From assembly GCA_017618115.1 (NCBI GenBank), contig JAFZUX010000006.1, positions 1 to 44,639 on the forward strand: a stretch of 44,639 nt of DNA, read 5' to 3'. Position numbers and translations under genes: made by a program. Origin of the DNA: Bacteroidales bacterium. Its GTDB lineage: Bacteria; Bacteroidota; Bacteroidia; Bacteroidales; UBA932. Every line of letters begins with the position of its first letter. Positions within the stretch are counted from its first letter, which is position 1. Of the stretch, positions 21,593 to 31,439 are shown one piece after another. The notes beneath the pieces were generated by a model. The model was not told where the DNA came from. It did no database searches and saw nothing but the letters and a program-made list of their open reading frames with translations.

Positions 21593-23410
21593 ATGAAAAA
21601 AATAACAAGATTGCTCATAGCATCATCATTGGTTGTCTTCCTCTTTTCATGTACAAAGCAGTCCTCACAAGGACTTGAGCCAGACGTGATTACACCGGAT
21701 ATTGGGGACAAAACTGCAAAAGTCACTATGGTTGCCCCGCCAGTCTCTTTTGCAGGAGAATCTAAATCCGCGATGGTTGTAAATGAATCTACCGGCCTCT
21801 CCTTTGTTTGGAGCGCTGGAGATAAGACCGGAGTTTATGCCGCTTCAACCGGTTTTGCCTGTTTCATCCTAACCGCAGGAACCGGAACCAGCAGTGCCAC
21901 CTTTGACGGCGGGGGCTTTTCACTGACAGACGGACTCACATACTATTCCTTCTTCCCGTACGCAATGTCTGCAACTGAGAAGACCGCTATACCAGTGACT
22001 TACGCCTCTCAGAGCTTTACAGCAGACAACGATATGGTCTCCCCGATGACTAAAGACTATATGTACGCTTCTGCCGTAGCAACTGCAGCCGGAGCACATT
22101 TCAGCTACAATCACCTTGGCTCTTTTGTGAGGATGAAGTTGGGACTTCCGGCTTCTACACCTATCAACACTGTGGATATTGTGCCAATGTACAGCGAGAT
22201 TACTCAGACTGCAACAGTGGATGCAACTGCCGCCGTAAACCCTATGACTCAGGCCACTACAACCCCTTGTATGACCCTGAGCGCTACTCTTGGTGATGGA
22301 ATCCCGGTTCCTTCCGGAGGAATCTTAACTCTCTGGGCAGCAATGGCTCCACAAAACTTCTCCACAGATTCCTGGGCCATTGTAGCTCATAATGGTTCGA
22401 ATATTTACTCTGCTCGTGTGGATGGCAAGAACCTCTTAGCAGGCAAGGCGTACAAGATTGAGGCAACGGCGCTTAGTGAGAATTCGGCTCCGGCACATGG
22501 AATTACTGTAACTGGTGGTGCTGCGAATAATTTTGGTATGGGTCTAGGTCAATTCTCTGCTATCACTTGGCTCGGCGGAAATGACTATGCCGTTGTTCAC
22601 GATAAGGAAAAGGGTGGCGGCATTGTTAAATTTAGCTTTTTAATTAATGATGACGGAACAATAAGTGATGGTAATTCCGATGGTTATAGCGATGTCACGA
22701 TAGCCGTCCCTGCAGGTACTTCCGGCTCCGGAGTAACGGATATGGACAATGAAGGAATAGCTCTCTTCAATAGCAAACTCTATGTAACAGCAGAGGCAGA
22801 TCAGTCTATTAGAGAGTACGATAAGACAGGTGCGGCAACTGGTAACTCATTTACGGTTCCTGCAGATATGGCTGTTGGAAAAATAACTGCAAATGCTGGA
22901 TTTGAGGCTTTTACATACAGTGCTGCAACTCACCGCTTTTGGACCACTACAGAAGCTCCGTTGCTGAAGGACAACTCCATTCCAAGGTTACATAGACTTC
23001 AGAGTTTCAACGAGTCCTTTGCACCGGCAGAAAGATATCTCTATCAGATGGATACCCCCGCATACTCCAGTGCCGGAGCTTATCAGTATGTTTATGGAAT
23101 CTCTGCTATGGCTGCCTTGGATGACGGCCGCCTAATCATCTTGGAGAGAGAGGTGAAAGTTGTTGCTTATCCCCCAACTGCCAATGGCGTTGCAAAACTC
23201 TATGTTGTTGATCCAGTACATGATACGGCTGGAATATTACGTAAAAAGTTGCTTGCAACTATTCTTACTGAAGGAGAAAATCTTGCAAACTATGAGGGAA
23301 TGTGCTTGGGGCCTACATTGAGTGACGGTAGCCGTTGCTTGATATTAATCTCGGATACCCAGGGAAGTTCATTGATTAAGGAAATCCTCCAGGTAGTGAA
23401 AATCAAATAA
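21593..23410 (+). CDS. Lipoprotein: fimbrillin-like N-terminus plus phytase-like beta-propeller
   Basis: 605 aa. Signal and lipobox end at C20 (LFSC-TKQ). Residues about 35-290 resemble fimbrillin-like (Mfa/FimA) domains, with VWSAGDKTGVYAA and YYSFFPYA. From about 310 to the end is an esterase-like-activity-of-phytase propeller: YAVVHDKEKGGG, DNEGIALFNSKLYVTAEADQSIREY, AALDDGRLIILEREV and the closing NYEGMCLGPTLSDGS. A surface-anchored enzyme or binding protein for phosphorylated or sugar-type ligands is likely. The next gene shares the propeller. Confidence 0.83.
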   Translation: MKKITRLLIASSLVVFLFSCTKQSSQGLEPDVITPDIGDKTAKVTMVAPPVSFAGESKSAMVVNESTGLSFVWSAGDKTGVYAASTGFACFILTAGTGTSSATFDGGGFSLTDGLTYYSFFPYAMSATEKTAIPVTYASQSFTADNDMVSPMTKDYMYASAVATAAGAHFSYNHLGSFVRMKLGLPASTPINTVDIVPMYSEITQTATVDATAAVNPMTQATTTPCMTLSATLGDGIPVPSGGILTLWAAMAPQNFSTDSWAIVAHNGSNIYSARVDGKNLLAGKAYKIEATALSENSAPAHGITVTGGAANNFGMGLGQFSAITWLGGNDYAVVHDKEKGGGIVKFSFLINDDGTISDGNSDGYSDVTIAVPAGTSGSGVTDMDNEGIALFNSKLYVTAEADQSIREYDKTGAATGNSFTVPADMAVGKITANAGFEAFTYSAATHRFWTTTEAPLLKDNSIPRLHRLQSFNESFAPAERYLYQMDTPAYSSAGAYQYVYGISAMAALDDGRLIILEREVKVVAYPPTANGVAKLYVVDPVHDTAGILRKKLLATILTEGENLANYEGMCLGPTLSDGSRCLILISDTQGSSLIKEILQVVKIK

Positions 23411-23436
23411 AGAGAGACCCTATAATATTTGAAACA

Positions 23437-23467
23437 AGCCGGCAGCTGCATCCCAGTTGCCGGTTTA
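23437..23467 (+). terminator. Terminator-like hairpin between the two propeller genes
   Basis: CCGGCA near 23439 pairs with TGCCGG near 23458, followed by TTTATTTG. It directly precedes the -7 element TACATTTG (23473-23480) of the next gene, so the two genes are probably transcribed separately. Confidence 0.65.
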
Positions 23468-23512
23468 TTTGCTACATTTGCACAAGCCTGATTGTAGGGA
23501 ATCAAACCGTGG

Positions 23513-25042
23513 ATGGATAAATTTAAGAGAATGAAAAGTAAGTTATTGGTTTTGGGGTTGTGCTTGATGCTTGCGGCAGGGGCATATAGTGAGCCGGTTG
23601 CAAGGGGTGTCGGTGTGAGTGGTGCCGGTTTGCGCTATGCTCAGACGGATAGTTTGGAGACGGGGGCGTTTGTGTTACTGAAAGTGGAGGTACCTACAGG
23701 CAAGAGAATTGTTGGAGTTTTGTTGACGTCAACGATGGGAGAGATACGTTACTATGATGAGAGTGATAATGGGGAGGATATAATAGTAGGAGAACGTTAT
23801 TGGGCGATTAACGAAAAAGAGTGGGCTGTGGGTAGGGTTGTTAAAGATAATACTCAAGAAAACACGTATCAACCAACGGTGATTATGAGCACAGATGGGG
23901 AGCCGTTGGAGGCAGTATTGATGTTACCTGAGCAAGATCTTACAGGTAGCGATGTTGTAGTTATTCTGATTACTGCGGAAAACATTGAGGATAAGTATGG
24001 TAATATAGTAGAGGGTCCAGTATATTACAGTTCAAAGATTGCAGGAGAGAAGTTGGAGCCCGGTGGTGTTTACATTTGGGAGACTCAGCCTGTACGTATG
24101 GAAGACTTAGATAATAATCTGAATATAACCCCGTTATACCAAACCAATATCACTTCACAGGTTGGAAGCGGGGAGTATTCCGGCATCACTTATATCTCAG
24201 GAAATCAGTATGCAGTAGTTCACGATAAACTCAACGGCGGCGGCCTAACTCTCTTTGATATACCGCTTTATCCCGATGGCTCTGTTGGCCGCATAAGCAA
24301 GAGCGTGCCTGCAGGAACCTCAGAATCAGCGGTTTCCTCTAGAGATAATGAGGGAGTAGCATACGTGAACGGCAAGCTCTTTATCTCTGCGGAGGCAGAC
24401 CAGTCCATAAGGGAGTACACCCTTCAGGGCAAGGAAACGGGCAGAGCTCTGGATGTTCCGTCAGACCTTAAAAGTGACAAGATTCAGGGCAATGCCGGCT
24501 TTGAGGCCCTAACGTACAACGCTAAAACTGAGTGCTTTTGGACGGTGACAGAGAAACCGCTGCTGGCAGATGAAGAGACTTTTTTAGGTCTGCTCCGTTT
24601 GCAGAGTTTTGGAAAGAACCTTAAACCGGCTGGTAGGGCCTTATATTTGATGGACAACCCAAATAAGTCTGAAGATGAGGTCCGTTTGGCATACGCATAC
24701 GTTCACGGAGTTCCGGCTTTGGCTGCGTTGGATGACGGCCGTCTGATTGTTCTTGAGCGTGAAGTCTATGTGCCCAATGGGAATGTTCTAATTAAAGCCT
24801 TAGGAGCTCGGACTTGGACAAAGCTCTATCTGGTTGATCCCGTGAATGATAAGTCCGGCATCTTACGTAAAAGCCTCCTTACATCCTTCATAACCAGCTC
24901 TTTGAACTTGGCAAACTTTGAGGGAATGTGCCTTGGACCAACACTGGAAGACGGCAGCCAGGTTCTGATTCTGATAGCAGACTCCCAAAACGGCTCCGGC
25001 GGCCTTACTAAAGAGTACATTAAAATTCTGCTAATCAAATAG
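23513..25042 (+). CDS. Secreted phytase-like beta-propeller protein
   Basis: 509 aa, with a signal peptide (from MKSKLLVLGLCLMLAAGAYS; an in-frame ATG at 23531 may be the true start). Residues about 25-215 are a beta domain different from that of the upstream paralogue. From about 220 the propeller aligns with the upstream protein through shared YAVVHDK, DNEG, SAEADQSIREY, NAGFEA, ALDDGRL-x-LEREV and NFEGMCLGPTL. There is no lipobox. Tandem duplication with domain replacement at the amino end is the simplest history. Confidence 0.82.
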   Translation: MDKFKRMKSKLLVLGLCLMLAAGAYSEPVARGVGVSGAGLRYAQTDSLETGAFVLLKVEVPTGKRIVGVLLTSTMGEIRYYDESDNGEDIIVGERYWAINEKEWAVGRVVKDNTQENTYQPTVIMSTDGEPLEAVLMLPEQDLTGSDVVVILITAENIEDKYGNIVEGPVYYSSKIAGEKLEPGGVYIWETQPVRMEDLDNNLNITPLYQTNITSQVGSGEYSGITYISGNQYAVVHDKLNGGGLTLFDIPLYPDGSVGRISKSVPAGTSESAVSSRDNEGVAYVNGKLFISAEADQSIREYTLQGKETGRALDVPSDLKSDKIQGNAGFEALTYNAKTECFWTVTEKPLLADEETFLGLLRLQSFGKNLKPAGRALYLMDNPNKSEDEVRLAYAYVHGVPALAALDDGRLIVLEREVYVPNGNVLIKALGARTWTKLYLVDPVNDKSGILRKSLLTSFITSSLNLANFEGMCLGPTLEDGSQVLILIADSQNGSGGLTKEYIKILLIK

Positions 25043-25068
25043 GGCTTTTCATTTTGGAGCATATTTGT

Positions 25069-25076
25069 TAAATTTG
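25069..25076 (+). promoter_or_regulatory. -7 element of manC
   Basis: TAAATTTG, a TAnnTTTG match, 25 bases before ATG 25102. A TTG start at 25081 is possible but lies too close to this element. Confidence 0.55.
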
Positions 25077-25101
25077 TTGGTTGAGTGTAAAATTTGACAA
25101 T

Positions 25102-26448
25102 ATGCAGTTAATACTTTTATCAGGCGGATCGGGAAAGAGGCTTTGGCCCCTCTCCAACAATGCCCGCAGCAAGCAGTTTTTGCCGGTTCTTGCTTCTCCC
25201 AACGGGGGAAAGGAATCTATGATTCAGAGGCTTGTAAGGCAGATTTACTCATCCGGCCTGAATGCAGATATAACCATTGCAACCAACACCGGTCAGAGGG
25301 ACAGCATCATATCCCAACTTGGAGAGAAGGTGAAGATTGTGCTGGAACCTGAGCGCAGAGACACTTTTCCTGCAATTGCACTCTCTACCATCTTTCTCGC
25401 GATGGAGAAGAAGTGCCCTGAGGATGAGGTTGTTGTTGTAATGCCGTGCGATGCCTATACAGAGGAGGGTTACTTTGAGGTGATTGGCCGCATGGCTGAG
25501 GCGGTTAACCAAAATGCTGCAGATCTGGTACTTATGGGAATTGCTCCAACCGCTCCGAGTGAAAAGTATGGTTACATTGTTCCTGAGACTTCCGTTCCCG
25601 GTAATGGCCAATGGATTGCAGTTAAGCGCTTTGCAGAGAAGCCGAGTGCAGAGAAGGCGGCGGAACTCATAAAGGAACACGCTATGTGGAACGGCGGAGT
25701 TTTTGCCTTCCGCTTGGGATACATGGAGGAGGTTGTTGGCAAGTACATAAACGCTTCATCATTTGATGAAGTGGTTAACCGTTACAGCGAACTCCCTGCC
25801 ATAAGCTTTGATTATGAGGTTGTTGAGAAGGCAAAATCTGTGGCCGTTGTTTGCTATGACGGCCTGTGGAAAGACCTCGGAACCTGGAATACTCTCTGTG
25901 AAGAACTTCCTGAGTCTTACTTTGGAAAGGTTGTGGCCGGAGAAGGCAATGTTAACGTTCATGCAATTAACGAGTTGAACATCCCGATGTTTGTATCCGG
26001 ACTCAAAGATACCGTTGTTGCAGCATCTCCGGACGGCATTATGGTAAGCGGAAAGGCTGAGAGCGAGAAGATAAAAGACTACGCAGACCAGCTGATTACC
26101 AGGCCAATGTACGAAGAGCGCCGCTGGGGAACCTACAAAGTTCTGGACGCCGTTACATACAAAGACGGACGCGAATCTCTGACCAAGACTATCACCCTAA
26201 ATCCCGGAAAACACATCAGTTACCAGGTTCATCATCACAGAAAAGAGGTGTGGACTGTTGTTGAAGGAGAGGGCGAATTTGTACTGGACGGAGAGCGCAG
26301 AACCGTCCATCCGGATGACGTTTTGGTAATTCCGGTAGGACATTTCCATGCTATTAAGGCTGGCGCTAAACCGCTTACATTCATAGAGGTACAGATTGGT
26401 TCACCTCTTATAGAAGAAGATATTGACAGATTTGACTACCAGTGGTAA
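25102..26448 (+). CDS. manC: Mannose-1-phosphate guanylyltransferase, with C-terminal cupin
   Basis: 448 aa. The nucleotidyltransferase motif LLSGGSGKRLWPLSN begins at residue 5, followed by the KQFLPVL sugar-nucleotide signature, EPERRDTFPAIAL and the FAEKPS segment. The C-terminal 110 residues form a mannose-6-phosphate isomerase type cupin (SYQVHHHRKEVWTVVEGEGEF). It makes GDP-mannose for surface polysaccharides, and may be bifunctional. It is followed by a polysaccharide copolymerase-like gene. Confidence 0.93.
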   Translation: MQLILLSGGSGKRLWPLSNNARSKQFLPVLASPNGGKESMIQRLVRQIYSSGLNADITIATNTGQRDSIISQLGEKVKIVLEPERRDTFPAIALSTIFLAMEKKCPEDEVVVVMPCDAYTEEGYFEVIGRMAEAVNQNAADLVLMGIAPTAPSEKYGYIVPETSVPGNGQWIAVKRFAEKPSAEKAAELIKEHAMWNGGVFAFRLGYMEEVVGKYINASSFDEVVNRYSELPAISFDYEVVEKAKSVAVVCYDGLWKDLGTWNTLCEELPESYFGKVVAGEGNVNVHAINELNIPMFVSGLKDTVVAASPDGIMVSGKAESEKIKDYADQLITRPMYEERRWGTYKVLDAVTYKDGRESLTKTITLNPGKHISYQVHHHRKEVWTVVEGEGEFVLDGERRTVHPDDVLVIPVGHFHAIKAGAKPLTFIEVQIGSPLIEEDIDRFDYQW

Positions 26449-26466
26449 TAGAGAAACAGTAGCAAA

Positions 26467-28257
26467 GTGAGTTACAGGAAGAAGGCATCCAAGGTTTTTT
26501 ATAAGCAGGCGGGAACAGTTTTTCTTGCCCTCTTCATCCTTGGTGGTATTGCTTTATGCTTCTCTGTAAAAGAATATACCGCCAACGCCTACCTTTCCTT
26601 CTACCCTGAAACTCCTAAAGCTCAGGTGGTGGATTCCTGTATGGCGGATGCGGTTAAATTCTTGAGGCAGAGGCATATAATTAAGGGTGCGGCAATCAGT
26701 GCAATGAAGGGAGACTTTGACAGTCTGCTGCTGGAGTCAATCTCAAACCCTGCTTCTCCTGTGCACAAACGTCTTAGGGGCTGGCATCACTCACAGAGTA
26801 CCCGTGCAATGATTAAGTTGCTGGTAATGAAGCGTGAAGACGGTCTTAGACTCAACTACTTCACCTACGATTCTCTCTCCACTGTTTCTACGGTCAACTA
26901 TCTTGTCAGCATGCTCAAGGAGAAAAGCCGTGAGTATGAGTCTGTTGGCGTAAAAATGAAACTCACCGCCACAAAGTACAAGGCTACAGTTCCTTGGAGA
27001 TTGCTGATTGCCTATAGAGTATTGCTCTTCCTTCTGCTATTCTTAACCTTTTTGCTGGCAAAGATTGTCTTCAGTTTTATCTATAAACAGAGAGGATTCG
27101 TTAGTAGAAAGAAAGCAGAGAAAACGTTGGGTTTCAAGATCTTTGGTACAATAGGGGAACCGTCTACCTTCAAAGATAAGTATCTGAATGCAGAGCGCTG
27201 GGCAGCCCAGAATGAATTCATTGCAGAGAAGATTGCAGCTGCTCTGGATGGGAGCAAGAAATTCATAAATGTGTTCAGCTTGTATGAGGGAACGTTGGAG
27301 AAACTGATGGAGAGCGGGTTCCTGAGGGAACTACGCAAGCGGTTTAAGTTCAGCGTTCTGGGAGGATTGGGTTCTGAAGGTTTGAACCCTGAGTCTCCGT
27401 CTTACAAGTTCCCGGATGCGGAGCGTTTGATTAAAGAGAGCGGAGATTGGCCTGTGGTTGTCATTCATCCGGCGCTCTCGTCAAGCAGTTTGCCGGCTCC
27501 GTTCTTAGAGAACGCTGCATTTAATCTTATGGTCACTGATGCCAAGGATGGATGGGATGAGTCCGCCTCTGCAATCCACTCATACGTACCTGGTTGCAAC
27601 GTTGTGATGACCGGCCTTCCAATGAGCGAATGCCTTCCTGTGCAGCGCTCCAAGAGGAAATCTCTGAAGAGTTACCCTAAGGCAACGGAACGTTACTCTT
27701 TCCTTGTTCTGCTCACGGAGTGCTACACTAAGTTGCTTACAGAGAGAACGGTACGCTCTCTATATGAATCCTCTTCTCAGCAAGATACTTCAGAGGTTAC
27801 AATGGAGGAACTGATGAATGTGGAATTAGATGGCTTCAGTTATAGGGTGCAACCTTTCCGTCAGCGTACGGAGAATGTGCTTGGGCATTTGAAAATCCGT
27901 GATGCATCGGAAGTAGCAGGAAACCTTTCAACAAAATTTGGTGGGGCGGACTTCCTGGTTGTGATGAAGGCGGGGTGCAAAGTCTCTGCAGGGTTCTTTG
28001 AAGATCTGGCTGCCGCAGCCGCATCGGGAGTAAAATGTATGCAATGCCACTTGGTGCAGGGAGAATCAAAGAAAGGCAGGCACCCAAAGGGCTATAAGAG
28101 GGTAAGAATGAGCGGACTAAGAGCACGCTACGGACTATCTGCAGAGCTGCAGCCAAGCGGTTTTGCCGTTGCAACAAAGTTGGCTCCTCAGATTCCTCTG
28201 CCAAAAGAGAACTTTTTCATAGACTACCTAAACAATACATACGTTTTCTTTTTGTAA
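26467..28257 (+). CDS. Wzz/Wzc-like membrane protein with degenerate cytoplasmic domains
   Basis: 596 aa from GTG 26467, the only sensible start before the first membrane helix. Two helices (about 14-36 and 178-203) flank a periplasmic segment, the topology of polysaccharide copolymerases. The cytoplasmic part begins like a BY-kinase (KKAEKTLGFKIFGTIGEPS; AAQNEFIAEKIAAAL) but I see no P-loop. The last 110 residues (ADFLVVMKAGCKVSAGFFEDL; LQPSGFAVATKL) resemble a family 2 glycosyltransferase with its acidic D-x-D replaced. Inference: a non-catalytic scaffold for polysaccharide export, behind manC. Confidence 0.6.
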   Translation: MSYRKKASKVFYKQAGTVFLALFILGGIALCFSVKEYTANAYLSFYPETPKAQVVDSCMADAVKFLRQRHIIKGAAISAMKGDFDSLLLESISNPASPVHKRLRGWHHSQSTRAMIKLLVMKREDGLRLNYFTYDSLSTVSTVNYLVSMLKEKSREYESVGVKMKLTATKYKATVPWRLLIAYRVLLFLLLFLTFLLAKIVFSFIYKQRGFVSRKKAEKTLGFKIFGTIGEPSTFKDKYLNAERWAAQNEFIAEKIAAALDGSKKFINVFSLYEGTLEKLMESGFLRELRKRFKFSVLGGLGSEGLNPESPSYKFPDAERLIKESGDWPVVVIHPALSSSSLPAPFLENAAFNLMVTDAKDGWDESASAIHSYVPGCNVVMTGLPMSECLPVQRSKRKSLKSYPKATERYSFLVLLTECYTKLLTERTVRSLYESSSQQDTSEVTMEELMNVELDGFSYRVQPFRQRTENVLGHLKIRDASEVAGNLSTKFGGADFLVVMKAGCKVSAGFFEDLAAAAASGVKCMQCHLVQGESKKGRHPKGYKRVRMSGLRARYGLSAELQPSGFAVATKLAPQIPLPKENFFIDYLNNTYVFFL

Positions 28258-28269
28258 ATTCGCAAGGTT

Positions 28270-28962
28270 ATGGAGAAGAAAGATTACAATACTACGAGAG
28301 AAAAACTCATTATGCCTGAGTACGGTAGGCATGTTCAGGATATGATTGACTATGTGTGCAATATTCCTGATAAAGAGAAGCGTAACGAGCAGATTCAGGC
28401 GGTGGTGGCCGTTATGGGAACTTTGAATCCGCAGCTGAGAGATGTTGTGGATTTTAGACATAAACTGTGGGATCATATTCAGATAATCTCTGATTTTAAG
28501 ATAGATATAGACTCCCCGTATCCGCTGCCTACGCGTGAGAGCACTAAGGTTAAGCCGGAGCCTATTCCGCTGGAGACTGAGCCTATAAGGGCCTCTTGCT
28601 ACGGACGTAATATTCAGAATATGATTGACTTGATTGCAGACCGTCCGGACGATGAGGTTAAGAAGCACATGATTAAGGTGATTGGTTCCTATATGAAGCA
28701 GCAGTACCTTATCTGGAACAAGGATTCCGTTGCGGAAGAGACTATCTTTGAGGATATTAAGCGTCTTAGCGGCGGCCGTCTGGTAGTGCCTGAGGATGTG
28801 CATATTGGAGGCGGCGTGGCAGATGCTACAACACGTAAGCCGCACATGATGCAGGTTCAGCCAAGCGGCACAACCGGTGTGAATCAGCAGCGTAATCAGC
28901 AGTTTAACAACAAGAAGAAGCAGAACCACAAGAACTGGAAGAACAATAACAAGCAGCAGTAA
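28270..28962 (+). CDS. DUF4290-family protein
   Basis: 230 aa, a Bacteroidetes-specific family usually next to ftsK, murA or similar core genes. The sequence contains an internal duplication: YGRHVQDMIDYV (from residue 18) and YGRNIQNMIDLI (from residue 111), each followed by an acidic-basic helix ending near Met. The last 30 residues are almost all Asn, Gln and Lys (disordered). Its stop overlaps the ftsK start by one base, so the two are translationally linked. Function unknown. Confidence 0.85.
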   Translation: MEKKDYNTTREKLIMPEYGRHVQDMIDYVCNIPDKEKRNEQIQAVVAVMGTLNPQLRDVVDFRHKLWDHIQIISDFKIDIDSPYPLPTRESTKVKPEPIPLETEPIRASCYGRNIQNMIDLIADRPDDEVKKHMIKVIGSYMKQQYLIWNKDSVAEETIFEDIKRLSGGRLVVPEDVHIGGGVADATTRKPHMMQVQPSGTTGVNQQRNQQFNNKKKQNHKNWKNNNKQQ

Positions 28963-31439
28963 TGGCTAAGAGTAAGAAGAAACAAAAGGAAGAAGATAAG
29001 ATAATTGCAGAGCAGGAGATGGCTGCCCCGGAGAAGCGTGAGGGGCTTTACCTTATCTGCGGACTGGTGGCGCTGGCCATTGCGGTCTACACCTTAATTG
29101 CATTAATCTCCTATGTCTTCACCTGGGCTCATGATCAGAGCAGCTTTGCCGGCAACGAGATTTTCAACTCCATCACAACCGTGGAGAACGGCGGTGGAAA
29201 GATTGGTCTCTGGTGGGCAAACCTCCTCATTTCCAAACTCTTTGGTCTGGGTGCCTTTATCATCCCGTTCTTTTTCTTTGGCGTGGCTTTGGTATGCCTT
29301 AAGATTAAAAAGGTGCGCCTGCTGCGTCTTTTCTTCATCACCATATTCGGTTGCATACTCATTTCCGTATTCTTCTCATTTATATTCTCTTTCACCCGTT
29401 TTGACCGTTGGTTCGGAAGCGGCGCGGGCGGCTCTTACGGCTACTATGTGAACCAGTTCTTGAAGACAATGATTGGTTCCGCCGGCACGGGGGCCATTCT
29501 TATCATCGCGATAATTGGCTGGTGCATAATCATTAACAAGAGCCTTATCCGCAAAATAAGCGGCGGTATCACTGCTGTGGGCAACAAGGTTATGGAGGTT
29601 GGCAAGGGGAACGAACTTGCGGGAGACCTTGAGGGTGAGGAAGTTGACGGTGACGAGGATGAGAACGGAGACCTTGATGATGACGAAGAGCCGGAAGAGT
29701 TGAACTTTGATGACGAGCCTAACCAGAAGTTGGATCCGGTTATATCAGTAGTGGAAGAACTTGCCCCAGAGGTTACTGCAGCGGGTGCAGATGTGGCTCT
29801 GGAGGTTAAGGAAGTTGAGGGAGAGGGGAACGAACTCCTTGGCGAGTATACTGAGGAGGAACTTCAGAAGACCTTTGATCCTCGCCTGGAACTCTCTCAT
29901 TACGAAGCTCCTACGCTGGATCTATTGGAATCATATAAAGACAAGTGGTACGAGGTTTCCAGAGATGAGATGGAGCGTAATAAGAACAAAATTGTTCATA
30001 CGCTTGGCAACTATAAAATTGGCGTAACCAAGGTGTCTGCTGTAAAAGGCCCAACAGTAACACTTTACGAGGTTGTGCCAGCTCCGGGAATTCGCGTCTC
30101 TCAGATTAAACGTCTGGAGGAGGACATTCAGCTTTCACTGGCTGCAAAGGGTGTGAGAGTGGTTACGCTACCGGGCACCAATTCCGTTGGTATTGAGGTG
30201 GCTAACGACCGTCCGAGCGTTGTCTCAATGCAGTCTTGCCTTGAGTACCTGCAGACAAAGATGAAAGAACCGGGCTCAAAGGAGAGTGGCTATGCACTTC
30301 CTATCGCGATAGGAAAAACCATATCAAACGAGGTATTCACTTTTGACCTTGCAAAGACTCCGCACCTTCTGATTGCAGGTGCTACCGGTCAGGGTAAGTC
30401 TGTGGGACTGAACGCTTTAGTCTCCTCTATCCTTTACACTAAGCATCCGTCTGAGGTGAAGTTTGTGCTGGTAGATCCTAAGAGGGTTGAGCTGAGTCTT
30501 TACTCCCGTCTGAGCAAGCATTTCCTTGCCTGTCTGCCGGATACGGAAGACAAGGAGCAGCCGGTTATTACAGATACGGCCAAGGTTGTACGTACTCTCA
30601 AGTCTCTCTGCGTGGAGATGGATAACCGTTACAAACTCCTTGAGAGTGCGCGTGTTAGAAATATTAAGGAGTACAATGAGAAGTTTCTGGAGCGTAAGTT
30701 GAATCCGGGCAAGGGTCACCGCTTCCTGCCTTATATTGTTCTGATTATTGACGAGTATGCAGACCTTATGATTACCGCGGGCAAGGATGCTGAGATTCCA
30801 ATCACACGTCTTGCTCAACTTGCCAGAGCCATTGGTATTCACCTGGTTATAGCAACCCAGAGACCTACAACCACGGTCATCACCGGTAACATCAAGGCCA
30901 ACTTCCCTGCAAGAATTGCCTTCTACGTCCGTTCAAGCATTGACTCCCGCACCATACTTGATGAAAGCGGTGCAAATCAGCTGATTGGACGCGGAGATAT
31001 GCTCTACGCCACCGGAAGCGAGGTGACCAGAGTTCAGTGTGCACTCATAGAAACCAAAGAGATAGATAGAATTGTTGAGTTCATTTCAAGTCAGGTAGGT
31101 TACTCTACGGCACTATATTTGCCGGAACCACCTGAGGAGGATGAAGGCTCGGCGGACGTACCTTTCAAGGTAGCCATCGGGGAGACAAATCTCACCAGAA
31201 GAGATGAGTACTTTGACGATGCAGCCCGCCTGATTGTTGCAGCCGGTAGCGGTTCTGCTTCCTTCATACAGAGGAAGATGAACCTGGGTTACAACAGGGC
31301 CTCCAAACTCATAGACCAGTTGGAGAAGGCCGGAATTGTTGGGCCGGCAGATGGTGCAAAACCGCGCCAAGCCCTTATCCCGGACCTCCTTTCTCTGGAC
31401 GATAAACTTGAAGAGATTAAACAACAATACGGTAAATGA
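28962..31439 (+). CDS. ftsK: DNA translocase FtsK/SpoIIIE
   Basis: 825 aa. Four or five membrane helices occupy residues 25-195, then an acidic linker (about 215-290, Glu/Asp-rich). The motor domain has Walker A GATGQGKS near 473-480 and Walker B IVLIIDEYADLM near 590-600. The C-terminal gamma winged helix (DEYFDDAARLIVAAGSGSASF) reads KOPS-type sites. It pumps chromosome ends through the division septum. It is compact compared with E. coli FtsK because the linker is short. It overlaps lolA by 4 bases. Confidence 0.96.
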   Translation: MAKSKKKQKEEDKIIAEQEMAAPEKREGLYLICGLVALAIAVYTLIALISYVFTWAHDQSSFAGNEIFNSITTVENGGGKIGLWWANLLISKLFGLGAFIIPFFFFGVALVCLKIKKVRLLRLFFITIFGCILISVFFSFIFSFTRFDRWFGSGAGGSYGYYVNQFLKTMIGSAGTGAILIIAIIGWCIIINKSLIRKISGGITAVGNKVMEVGKGNELAGDLEGEEVDGDEDENGDLDDDEEPEELNFDDEPNQKLDPVISVVEELAPEVTAAGADVALEVKEVEGEGNELLGEYTEEELQKTFDPRLELSHYEAPTLDLLESYKDKWYEVSRDEMERNKNKIVHTLGNYKIGVTKVSAVKGPTVTLYEVVPAPGIRVSQIKRLEEDIQLSLAAKGVRVVTLPGTNSVGIEVANDRPSVVSMQSCLEYLQTKMKEPGSKESGYALPIAIGKTISNEVFTFDLAKTPHLLIAGATGQGKSVGLNALVSSILYTKHPSEVKFVLVDPKRVELSLYSRLSKHFLACLPDTEDKEQPVITDTAKVVRTLKSLCVEMDNRYKLLESARVRNIKEYNEKFLERKLNPGKGHRFLPYIVLIIDEYADLMITAGKDAEIPITRLAQLARAIGIHLVIATQRPTTTVITGNIKANFPARIAFYVRSSIDSRTILDESGANQLIGRGDMLYATGSEVTRVQCALIETKEIDRIVEFISSQVGYSTALYLPEPPEEDEGSADVPFKVAIGETNLTRRDEYFDDAARLIVAAGSGSASFIQRKMNLGYNRASKLIDQLEKAGIVGPADGAKPRQALIPDLLSLDDKLEEIKQQYGK

